Shown one piece after another: positions 20,072-27,866 of a DNA stretch of 39,293 bases; the first letter of the stretch is position 1; every line of letters begins with the position of its first letter. Made by a program: the position numbers and the translations under genes. The stretch comes from Streptomyces soli (GTDB taxonomy: Bacteria > Actinomycetota > Actinomycetes > Streptomycetales > Streptomycetaceae). Below the pieces are notes generated by a model that saw nothing but the letters and a program-made list of their open reading frames with translations, had not been told where the DNA came from and ran no database searches. The stretch lies in assembly GCF_003999195.1 (NCBI RefSeq), contig NZ_RJVR01000300.1:1-39293 (forward strand), in the 5' to 3' direction.

Positions 20072-20492
20072 ACCCCGCTTCCACTGCCTCGATGGCGGTA
20101 CACGTCCAGCCGCGCACGCTGTGCGGGCCGTGCCCGGAGGCGATGGCCCGTTCCAGGCGGAAGGCGATGGCGCGGACGCAGTCGCGGGTAAGGGCGACGA
20201 CGGCTGTGACCTCGAGGGCGCCCTGGCCGACGGCGGTCCAGCGGCAGCGGCGGAGGGAGGGCATGTGGCCCCGGGCGCGGTGGCGCCAGTCGGCGCGGGC
20301 GTTGGTGAGGTCCCAGAGGCGGTCGTAGTCCTCGTCGGTGATGAGTCCGGCCAGGCAGGCGAGCGGGCGGCGGCCGGTGAGGATGTCGAGTAGGCGGTCG
20401 GCGAACCAGATGTGGGGCGGCGGCGGGGCCCCGGGCGTGCGGTGGGGCGCGGCCGGTCGGCGGCGGGTGATGGTCGTGGTGGTGACGGTCAT
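20070..20492 (-). CDS. Rv3235-family protein (DUF6459-like)
   Basis: The protein has 140 residues. After a Thr/Arg/Pro-rich N-terminus, a compact domain contains WFADRLLDILTGRRPLACL, ITDEDYDRLWDL and a C-terminal VRAIAFRLERA. This fits the small uncharacterised actinobacterial family named after mycobacterial Rv3235, which also lies near secA. The function is unknown, and the family assignment is from pattern memory. ATG 20492 is preferred because GGGGG lies seven bases upstream; an ATG at 20525 would add eleven residues. Confidence 0.72.
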   Translation of the reverse strand: MTVTTTTITRRRPAAPHRTPGAPPPPHIWFADRLLDILTGRRPLACLAGLITDEDYDRLWDLTNARADWRHRARGHMPSLRRCRWTAVGQGALEVTAVVALTRDCVRAIAFRLERAIASGHGPHSVRGWTCTAIEAVEAG

Positions 20493-20638
20493 GGTGGTGC
20501 CCCCGTGCGTGGTGGGTGCCGGCATGTGGCCTTACTGGCTGGTAACCGGGTTTGTACCGGGGCGGGCGACCCGGCGGGGGCGCTGCGGGCGCGGTCCTGA
20601 GAGTGTGGGCGGTTCACCTATCAGGGGGGCGCCGCACG

Positions 20639-20650
20639 TATGCTGACGCC
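20639..20650 (+). promoter_or_regulatory. Possible leaderless -10 of the DUF6912-like gene
   Basis: TATGCT at 20639-20644 is followed by six bases and ATG at 20651, so transcription could start at the ATG. No Shine-Dalgarno sequence is present. TTCACC at 20613 is a poor -35 with a 20-base spacer. Confidence 0.4.
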
Positions 20651-21157
20651 ATGCGCGTCTACATCCCCACGACCCTTCCCGGCCTGGCCGAGGCCCTCAA
20701 GGCGGGCGAGCTGGGTCCCGCTCCGCTGGATGCGTTCGCCGTCACTCCCGCCCTGCGCGAGTGGTACGTCTCGGACGACATCGAGGAGCTGGAGTACGCC
20801 GCGCTGACCCGCGCCGCGCAGGCCTCGCTCCGGCAGCTCGCGCTGCGACCGGACGCCCCGCGCCGCCGGGTGGTCGTGGCGGTGGACGTCGCCGACTCGG
20901 CGGTGTCGTACGACCCCTCCCGGAGCCTTGACGCCGCCGGTCTGGGCGAGGTGCGGCTGGCGGACGCCGTACCCCTGGCCAAGGCCGCCGCAGTGCACGC
21001 GGACGCCGACGACGCCCAGGCGGACATCGCGGCGGCCGCCGACGTGCTGGGCGCGGCGGACGCCGGGGACGACGACGCCCGCTTCGTCGTGGACGGCGCG
21101 GAGGACCACGAACTGCTCTGGTACGCGTCCCAGGAGATCCAGGGACTGCTCGAATAG
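20651..21157 (+). CDS. DUF6912-like conserved protein
   Basis: The protein has 168 residues. It begins MRVYIPTTLPGLAEALKAGEL and contains VTPALREWYVSDDIEELEYAAL, RRRVVVAVDVAD and an acidic C-terminal half ending in LLWYASQEIQGLLE. It resembles a family conserved beside secA in actinobacteria and named DUF6912. No catalytic motif, signal peptide or membrane helix is seen, and the function is unknown. ATG 20651 has no ribosome-binding site but a -10-like hexamer at the right distance for a leaderless transcript. The HAD gene follows 87 bases later with its own putative promoter. Confidence 0.8.
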   Translation: MRVYIPTTLPGLAEALKAGELGPAPLDAFAVTPALREWYVSDDIEELEYAALTRAAQASLRQLALRPDAPRRRVVVAVDVADSAVSYDPSRSLDAAGLGEVRLADAVPLAKAAAVHADADDAQADIAAAADVLGAADAGDDDARFVVDGAEDHELLWYASQEIQGLLE

Positions 21158-21174
21158 GGCCTCCCGAACCGGGT

Positions 21175-21244
21175 CCTAAGCCCTTATGGCCTTGTGACCT
21201 TAGGGTTTGTCAATTTGTCGGCGGGTCTGGGTACGGTGCTTGAT
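21175..21244 (+). promoter_or_regulatory. HAD gene promoter with adjacent inverted repeat
   Basis: TTGTCA (21207-21212) and TACGGT (21232-21237) are separated by 19 bases. Seven bases later the GTG start at 21245 follows, so the transcript would be leaderless. Just upstream is an inverted repeat, CCTAAG (21175-21180) and CTTAGG (21199-21204), which ends three bases before the -35 and could be an operator or a weak terminator of the previous gene. Confidence 0.5.
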
Positions 21245-21904
21245 GTGAACGCGCATCTCGTGTGGGACTGGAACGGCACCCTGCTCCATGACATCGACGC
21301 GGTGATCGAGGCCACGAACGCCTCCTTCGCCGAGATCGGGCTGCCCCGGATCACCCTGGCGCGGTATCGCGAGCTGTACTGCGTACCGGTGCCGAAGTTC
21401 TACGAGCGGCTGATGGGCCGGCTCCCCACCGACGACGAGTGGGAGGTGATGGACGAGATATTCCATCGCCACTACTGGACGCTCGCCGGCACCTGCGGCC
21501 TCGCCGAGGGCGCGGCGGAGATCCTGGCCCGCTGGCGGTACGAGGGCCTGACCCAGTCGCTGTGCTCGCTCGCCCCGCACGAGCGGCTGCTGCCGATCAT
21601 CCGTACGCACGGCATCGAGGACCACTTCATACGGGTGGACGGCCGCGTCGATGGCAGCCACACCGGCAAGTCCCACCAGATGGCCCGCCACCTCGCGGCG
21701 ATCGAGGGCATCGACATCGACCCCGGCCGGGTCGTCGTCATCGGCGACGCGGTGGACGACGCCGTGGCCGCCGCCCACGTCGGCGCGCGGGCCGTCCTGT
21801 ACACCGGGGGCTCGCACAGCCGGATCAGCCTGCAGGCGGCCGGGGTGCCGGTGGTCGACAGCCTGGCGGAGGCCGTGGAGGTCGCGGAGTCGCTGGTCGG
21901 CTGA
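21245..21904 (+). CDS. HAD-family hydrolase with DWNGT motif
   Basis: The protein has 219 residues of the haloacid dehalogenase superfamily, phosphoglycolate phosphatase-like branch. Motif I is DWNGT at 8-12: the nucleophile Asp8 is present, but the usual second Asp (DxD) is Asn10. The helical cap follows, then LCSLAPHE near 100 as motif II, a Lys at about 141 in TGKSHQMA, and motif [15 protein letters not shown] near 163-176. Substrate unknown. The loss of the acid/base Asp may alter catalysis, although this DWNGT variant appears characteristic of an actinobacterial subgroup. GTG 21245 gives [11 protein letters not shown]; an in-frame GTG at 21236 is also possible. Confidence 0.85.
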   Translation: MNAHLVWDWNGTLLHDIDAVIEATNASFAEIGLPRITLARYRELYCVPVPKFYERLMGRLPTDDEWEVMDEIFHRHYWTLAGTCGLAEGAAEILARWRYEGLTQSLCSLAPHERLLPIIRTHGIEDHFIRVDGRVDGSHTGKSHQMARHLAAIEGIDIDPGRVVVIGDAVDDAVAAAHVGARAVLYTGGSHSRISLQAAGVPVVDSLAEAVEVAESLVG

Positions 21905-21936
21905 GCCACAGGTCGGGGCCAGAGGCCGGAGCCAGG

Positions 21937-22071
21937 GGGCTGTCCAACCGCGAGATCGCCGAACGCCTGGTGATCTCCAAGCGGACCGCCGACGCCCACG
22001 TCGAGCACATCCTCGCCAAGCTGGGTGCGTCGTCGCGTACGGAGATCGCGGCGCTGGCCGGTGAGGTGTAG
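21937..22071 (+). pseudogene. Remnant of a LuxR-type helix-turn-helix protein
   Basis: The 44 codons before the TAG at 22069-22071 read [20 protein letters not shown] then [20 protein letters not shown]. This is the C-terminal half of a LuxR helix-turn-helix, of the kind found at the end of large ATP-dependent LuxR regulators. No start codon or upstream portion exists: the similarity begins 33 bases after the HAD stop. It looks like the leftover tail of a deleted regulator. The preserved amino acids suggest that the loss is fairly recent or the piece was recently copied. Confidence 0.78.
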
Positions 22072-22081
22072 ACGGCGGCGG

Positions 22082-22648
22082 TCAGCTGACGAGCGCCTTG
22101 GACCTGAGTACCTTCAGAAACTCCCGCATCCATGCCGGGTGGTCCGGCCAGGCGCGGGCCGAGACGAGGACGCCGTCGACGACGGCCTCGGAGTCCTGGA
22201 AGGAGGCGCCGGCGGTCTGCATGTCGAGCTCCAGGGCCGGGTAGGCGGTGACCTGGCGGCCGCTGAGGCCGCCGACGGCGGCGGTGATCAGAGGACCGTG
22301 GCAGATCTGGGCGACCGGCTTGTCGGCGTCGAAGAAGGCCTTGAGGATCTTCCTCAGCTCGGCGTCGTTGCGCAGGTACTCCGGGGCGCGGCCGCCGGGG
22401 ATGACGAGGGCGGTGTAGGCGCCGGGGTCGACGTCGGCGAAGGAGAGGTCGGCGGGCCAGGTGTAGCCGGGCTTCTCGGTGTACGTGTCGAAGCCCTCCT
22501 CGAAGTCGTGGATGACGAAACGGAGCTTCTTCTTCTCGGGTGCCGCGATGTGGACCTCGTAGCCCTCCTCCAACAGCCGCTGGTACGGGTAGAGCACTTC
22601 GAGTGACTCGGCCGCATCGCCGGTGACGATAAGGATCTTGGCGGTCAT
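22082..22648 (-). CDS. DJ-1/PfpI family protein
   Basis: The protein has 188 residues. DJ-1/PfpI proteins include proteases, glyoxalases and chaperone-like deglycases. The fold markers are KILIVTGDAAES with the conserved Glu14, the GYEVHIAAP strand, LVIPGGRAPEYLRND (about 81-95) and the nucleophile elbow AQICHGPL with Cys116 and His117. The specific activity cannot be told from sequence. The start is ATG 22648, with GAGGAGG about ten bases upstream. It is divergent from gdh, with 277 bases between them. Confidence 0.93.
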   Translation of the reverse strand: MTAKILIVTGDAAESLEVLYPYQRLLEEGYEVHIAAPEKKKLRFVIHDFEEGFDTYTEKPGYTWPADLSFADVDPGAYTALVIPGGRAPEYLRNDAELRKILKAFFDADKPVAQICHGPLITAAVGGLSGRQVTAYPALELDMQTAGASFQDSEAVVDGVLVSARAWPDHPAWMREFLKVLRSKALVS

Positions 22649-22818
22649 GGTGTGTGACGCCTCCTCGGGACTGCGTGACTCCTGCTGTGGCTCTTGCTGT
22701 AACTCCTGGGAAAACTCCGGCCGCCCCCACGAACACTTCTTTAAATCAACGTGCACCCGCCACCCCGGACTGTCCAGTTCGTCAAAGATTGGTACGTGGT
22801 TTTGTACACAAAGAGCCC

Positions 22819-22872
22819 CTGACAGCCCCCGGGGACGGAGCGATAGCCTTACAGCGTGATCAGCGCTGATCA
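22819..22872 (+). promoter_or_regulatory. gdh promoter with 16-bp palindromic operator at the start point
   Basis: CTGACA (22819-22824) and TAGCCT (22844-22849) are 19 bases apart and would place the transcription start near 22856. Immediately there lies the perfect 16-bp palindrome TGATCAGCGCTGATCA (22857-22872), 53 bases before the gdh ATG. The position is ideal for a repressor. Upstream, the AT-rich stretch near 22795-22812 includes TTTGTACACAAA. Confidence 0.55.
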
Positions 22873-22925
22873 TCCGAGCACCGTCATCTACGTCACGCAA
22901 TGGCGCGCGACAGGAGCATGAGGAC

Positions 22926-25900
22926 ATGCAGACCAAGCTGGACGAAGCCAAGGCCGAGCTGCTCGCACGTGCGGCCCGGGTGGGTGAGAACAGCCCGGCG
23001 GGGGGCGAAACCGGCCGGGGGCTCGATGGGGAAGAGGCGGTCCGTGCCTTCCTGCAGCGCTACTACCTTCACACCGCACCCGAGGATCTGATCTCCAGAG
23101 ACCCGGTCGACATCTACGGCGCGGCACTGTCGCACTACCGCCTCGCCGAGGTACGCCCGCAGGGCACGGCGAACGTACGGGTGCATACCCCGACCGTCGA
23201 GGAGAACGGCTGGACGTGCAGCCACACGGTCGTCGAGGTGGTCACCGACGACATGCCGTTCCTGGTCGACTCGGTCACCAACGAGCTGTCCCGGCAGGAC
23301 CGCGCGATCCACGTGGTGATCCACCCCCAGATCGTGGTCCGGCGCGATGTGACCGGCAAACTGCTCGAGGTGCTGGGCAGCGACCGCCCGGCCGAGAGCG
23401 ACCTGCCGCACGACGCGCTCGTCGAGTCCTGGATCCATGTCGAGATCGACCGCGAGACCGACCGGGCCGACCTCAAGCAGATCACCGCCGACCTGCGCCG
23501 CGTCCTGTCCGATGTCCGCGAGGCGGTCGAGGACTGGACGAAGATGCACGAGCGCGCGCTGTTTGTGGCCGGTGAGCTGGCCGCGGCGCCGCCGAAGGGC
23601 ATGCCCCAGCAGGAGATCGCCGAGGCGGAGGAGCTGCTGTGCTGGCTCGCCGAGGACCACTTCACCTTCCTCGGCTACCGCGAGTACGAGCTGGTCACCG
23701 AGACCACCCCGGAGGGTGAGGCGGAGGACGTCCTCGCTCCCGTACCCGGCACCGGTCTCGGCATCCTGCGCTCCGACCCAACGCACGCCGAGTCCGGCGA
23801 CGCGGCCCACCCGGTCTCCCCCTCCTTCCACCGGCTGCCGCGCGACGTCCGCGCCAAGGCCCGTGAGCACAAACTGCTCGTCCTGACCAAGGCCAACAGC
23901 CGCGCCACCGTGCATCGCCGCTCCTACCTCGACTACGTCGGCGTCAAGAAGTTCGACGCCGAGGGCAATGTCATCGGCGAGCGCCGCTTCCTCGGCCTGT
24001 TCTCCTCGGCCGCGTACACCGAGTCCGTACGCCGGGTGCCGGTGGTCCGCCGCAAGGTCCAGGAGGTCCTGGAGAAGGCGGGATTCGGGCCGGAGAGCCA
24101 CGACGGCCGGGACCTGCTGCAGATCCTGGAGACCTACCCGCGCGACGAGCTGTTCCAGACCCCGGTCGACCAGCTGCTGTCCGTTGCCACCAGCGTGCTC
24201 TACCTCCAGGAGCGCCGCCGGCTGCGGCTGTTCCTGCGTCAGGAGGAGTACGGGCGCTACTACTCGGCGCTGGTCTACCTGCCGCGCGATCGCTTCACCA
24301 CCGACGTACGACTCAAGCTCACCGACATCCTGGTCGAGGAGCTGAACGGCCGGCACCCGGTCGACTTCACCGCCCTGCACACCGAGTCCGTGCTGTCCCG
24401 GCTGCACTTCGTGGTCCGCGTCGAGCCCGGCACCGAACTGGTCCACCTCACCGACGCCGACGTCGAGCGGATCGAGGCCCGGCTCTCCGACGCCACCCGC
24501 TCCTGGGCCGACGGCTTCGCCGAGGCGCTGATCTCCGAGTGCGGAGAGGAGCGCGCGGCGGGCCTGGCCCGCCGCTACCAGCACGCCTTCCCCGAGGGCT
24601 ACAAGGCCGACTTCACCCCGCGCACCGCCGTCGCCGACCTCCAGCACATCGAGCGGCTCAAGCCGGACGAGGACTTCACCCTCAGCCTGTACGAGCCGGT
24701 CAGCGCCCCGCAGGACGAGCGCCGCTTCAAGATCTACCGCACCGGCGCGCCCGTCTCGCTCTCCGCCGTGCTGCCGATCCTCCAGCGCCTGGGCGTCGAG
24801 GTCATCGACGAGCGTCCGTACGAGCTGCGCCGCGGCGACGGCAGCCGCGCCTGGATCTACGACTTCGGGCTGCGCGTCGACCGCTCCCTCGGCGACCTCG
24901 GCGACGACGCCCGTGAGCGCTTCCAGGAGGCCTTCGCCGCCACCTGGTCCGGCCACGCCGAGAACGACGGCTTCAACTCCCTCGTGCTGGGCGCCGGGCT
25001 GACCTGGCGGCAGGCCGTGGTGCTGCGCGCGTACGCCAAGTACCAGCGGCAGGCCGGCTCCACCTTCAGCCAGGACTACATGGAGGACACCCTCCGCTCC
25101 AACGTCCACACCACCCGGCTGCTGATCAACCTCTTCCAGGCCCGGATGTCCCCCGACCACCAGCGGGCCGGCAGTGAGCTGACCGACGCGCTGATGGAGG
25201 AGCTGGACGCCGCCCTCGACCAGGTCGCCAGCCTGGACGAGGACCGCATCCTGCGGGCCTTCCTGACCCTCATCAAGGCGACGCTGCGCACGAACTACTT
25301 CCAGCGCCGCGAGGACGGCCGCCCGCACGACTACCTGTCGATGAAGTTCGACCCGCAGGCCATCCCCGACCTGCCCGCGCCCCGCCCGGCGTACGAGATC
25401 TGGGTCTACTCGCCGCGCGTCGAGGGCGTCCACCTGCGCTTCGGCAAGGTCGCCCGAGGCGGCCTGCGGTGGTCCGACCGCCGCGAGGACTTCCGTACCG
25501 AGGTGCTCGGTCTGGTCAAGGCGCAGATGGTGAAGAACACCGTCATCGTGCCGGTCGGCGCCAAGGGCGGCTTCGTCGGCAAGCGGTTGCCCGACCCGTC
25601 GGTGGACCGCGACGCGTGGCTGGCCGAGGGTATCGCCTCGTACAAGACCTTCATCTCCGGTCTGCTCGACATCACCGACAACCTGGTCGGCGGCCAGGTC
25701 GTGCCCCCGAACGATGTCGTACGGCACGACGGCGACGACACCTACCTCGTCGTCGCCGCAGACAAGGGCACCGCCGCCTTCTCCGACATCGCCAACGAGG
25801 TCGCCGTCTCCTATGGCTTCTGGCTCGGCGACGCCTTCGCCTCCGGCGGCTCGGTCGGCTACGACCACAAGAAGATGGGCATCACCGCCAAAGGCGCCTG

Positions 25901-27866
25901 GGAGTCCGTCAAGCGGCACTTCCGCGAGATGGGCCACAACACCCAGACCGAGGACTTCACGGTCGTCGGCGTCGGCGACATGTCCGGCGACGTCTTCGGC
26001 AACGGCATGCTGCTCAGCGAGCACATCCGCCTGGTCGCAGCCTTCGACCACCGGCACATCTTCATCGACCCGCACCCGGACGCGGCGACCTCGTACGCCG
26101 AGCGGCGCCGCATGTTCGAGCTGCCGCGCTCCAGTTGGGCGGACTACGACACCACGCTGATCTCGGCCGGCGGCGGGGTCTTCCCCCGTACGGCCAAGGC
26201 CATCACCATCACCCCGCAGATCCGCAAGGCCCTCGGCATCGAGCAGCCGGTCGCCAAGCTCACCCCCGCCGAGCTGATGAAGGCCATCCTCCAGGCCCCC
26301 GTGGACCTGCTGTGGAACGGCGGCATCGGTACGTACGTCAAGGCCTCGACCGAATCGCACGCCGACGTCGGCGACAAGGCCAACGACCCCATCCGGGTCG
26401 ACGGCAACGAGCTGCGGGCCAAGGTCGTCGGCGAGGGCGGCAACCTGGGCCTGACCCAGCTGGGGCGGATCGAGTTCGCCCTCAACGGCGGGAAGATCAA
26501 CACCGACGCGATCGACAACAGTGCCGGCGTTGACGCCTCCGACCACGAGGTCAACATCAAGATCCTGCTCAACGCGGTCGTCGCCGACGGCGACATGACG
26601 GTCAAGCAGCGCAACAAGCTGCTCGCCGAGATGACCGACGAGGTCGGCGCGCTGGTGCTGCGCAACAACTACGCGCAGAACGTGGCGCTGGCCAACAGCA
26701 TGGCCCAGTCCAGCAGCCTGCTCCACGCCCACCAGCGCTACATCCGCCGCCTGGTGCGCGAGGGCCATCTCGACCGGGCCCTGGAGTTCCTGCCCACCGA
26801 CCGGCAGATCCGCGAGCGGCTCGCCTCCGGGCAGGGCCTGACCCAGCCTGAGCTGGCCGTGTTGCTGGCGTACACGAAGATCACCATGGCGAGTGAACTG
26901 ATCGCCACCGACCTGCCCGACGACCCGTATCTGCGGGCCCTGCTGCACGAGTACTTCCCGCACGCCCTGCGCGAGAGCTTCGAGCCGCAGATCGACAACC
27001 ATGCCCTGCACCGCGAGATCGTCACCACGGTCCTGGTCAACGACACCGTCAACACGGCGGGTACGACCTTCCTCCACCGCTTCAAGGAGGAGACCGGCGC
27101 CACGACCGAGGAGATCGTCCGGGCCCACACAGCCGCCCGGGAGATCTACGGCCTGGGCCGGATCTGGGACGATGTCGAGGCACTCGACAACGTCGTGCCC
27201 GCGGACGTCCAGACCCGCATCCGGCTCCACTCGCGACGGCTCGTCGAGCGTGCCGCCCGCTGGCTGCTCAACAACCGCCCGCAGCCGCTGGAGATCGCCG
27301 GCACGATCGACTTCTTCGCCGAGGGTGTCACGACCGTGTGGGCAGTGCTGCCCAAGCTGCTGCGCGGCGCGGACCTGGAGTGGTACCAGTCCATCCACGA
27401 CGAGCTGACCGGCGCCGGGGTCCCGGAGGAGCTGGCGACGCGGGTCGCCGGACTCTCCTCCGCCTTCCCGATCGGCGACATCGTCGATGTCGCCGACCGG
27501 ACCGGCAACGACCCGCTGGACGTCGCCGAGGTCTACTACGACCTCGCCGACCGGCTCGGCATTACGCAGCTCCTCGACCGCATCATCGAGCTGCCCCGCG
27601 CCGACCGCTGGCAGTCCATGGCCCGCGCGGCCATCCGCGAGGACCTGTTCGCGGCCCACGCGGCGCTGACGGCCGACGTCCTGTCGGCGGGCAACGGCAC
27701 CTCGACGCCCGAGCAGCGCTTCAAGGTCTGGGAGTCCTCGAACGCGGCCATCATCGGGCGGGCCCGGACCACCCTGGAGGAGATCCAGACGTCCGAGGCG
27801 TACGACCTGGCCAACCTGTCGGTCGCGATGCGGACGATCCGTACGCTTCTGCGGACTCACCGCTAG
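22926..27866 (+). CDS. gdh: NAD-specific glutamate dehydrogenase, large (~180 kDa) class
   Basis: The protein has 1646 residues, matching the L_180 class first described in Streptomyces clavuligerus. It catalyses oxidative deamination of glutamate to 2-oxoglutarate and NH3 with NAD+, and is mainly catabolic. The long N-terminal region has ACT-like domains. The catalytic core near residues 830-1200 has FGKVARGGLRWSDRREDFRT (about 840-859), a Lys-rich KAQMVKNTVIVPVGAKGGF substrate region, and the NAD-binding part with GVGDMSGDVFGNGMLLS. The C-terminal helical domain ends LRTHR. ATG 22926 follows GAGGAC very closely. The 3' end overlaps the convergent membrane-protein frame by 116 bases. Confidence 0.97.
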   Translation: MQTKLDEAKAELLARAARVGENSPAGGETGRGLDGEEAVRAFLQRYYLHTAPEDLISRDPVDIYGAALSHYRLAEVRPQGTANVRVHTPTVEENGWTCSHTVVEVVTDDMPFLVDSVTNELSRQDRAIHVVIHPQIVVRRDVTGKLLEVLGSDRPAESDLPHDALVESWIHVEIDRETDRADLKQITADLRRVLSDVREAVEDWTKMHERALFVAGELAAAPPKGMPQQEIAEAEELLCWLAEDHFTFLGYREYELVTETTPEGEAEDVLAPVPGTGLGILRSDPTHAESGDAAHPVSPSFHRLPRDVRAKAREHKLLVLTKANSRATVHRRSYLDYVGVKKFDAEGNVIGERRFLGLFSSAAYTESVRRVPVVRRKVQEVLEKAGFGPESHDGRDLLQILETYPRDELFQTPVDQLLSVATSVLYLQERRRLRLFLRQEEYGRYYSALVYLPRDRFTTDVRLKLTDILVEELNGRHPVDFTALHTESVLSRLHFVVRVEPGTELVHLTDADVERIEARLSDATRSWADGFAEALISECGEERAAGLARRYQHAFPEGYKADFTPRTAVADLQHIERLKPDEDFTLSLYEPVSAPQDERRFKIYRTGAPVSLSAVLPILQRLGVEVIDERPYELRRGDGSRAWIYDFGLRVDRSLGDLGDDARERFQEAFAATWSGHAENDGFNSLVLGAGLTWRQAVVLRAYAKYQRQAGSTFSQDYMEDTLRSNVHTTRLLINLFQARMSPDHQRAGSELTDALMEELDAALDQVASLDEDRILRAFLTLIKATLRTNYFQRREDGRPHDYLSMKFDPQAIPDLPAPRPAYEIWVYSPRVEGVHLRFGKVARGGLRWSDRREDFRTEVLGLVKAQMVKNTVIVPVGAKGGFVGKRLPDPSVDRDAWLAEGIASYKTFISGLLDITDNLVGGQVVPPNDVVRHDGDDTYLVVAADKGTAAFSDIANEVAVSYGFWLGDAFASGGSVGYDHKKMGITAKGAWESVKRHFREMGHNTQTEDFTVVGVGDMSGDVFGNGMLLSEHIRLVAAFDHRHIFIDPHPDAATSYAERRRMFELPRSSWADYDTTLISAGGGVFPRTAKAITITPQIRKALGIEQPVAKLTPAELMKAILQAPVDLLWNGGIGTYVKASTESHADVGDKANDPIRVDGNELRAKVVGEGGNLGLTQLGRIEFALNGGKINTDAIDNSAGVDASDHEVNIKILLNAVVADGDMTVKQRNKLLAEMTDEVGALVLRNNYAQNVALANSMAQSSSLLHAHQRYIRRLVREGHLDRALEFLPTDRQIRERLASGQGLTQPELAVLLAYTKITMASELIATDLPDDPYLRALLHEYFPHALRESFEPQIDNHALHREIVTTVLVNDTVNTAGTTFLHRFKEETGATTEEIVRAHTAAREIYGLGRIWDDVEALDNVVPADVQTRIRLHSRRLVERAARWLLNNRPQPLEIAGTIDFFAEGVTTVWAVLPKLLRGADLEWYQSIHDELTGAGVPEELATRVAGLSSAFPIGDIVDVADRTGNDPLDVAEVYYDLADRLGITQLLDRIIELPRADRWQSMARAAIREDLFAAHAALTADVLSAGNGTSTPEQRFKVWESSNAAIIGRARTTLEEIQTSEAYDLANLSVAMRTIRTLLRTHR

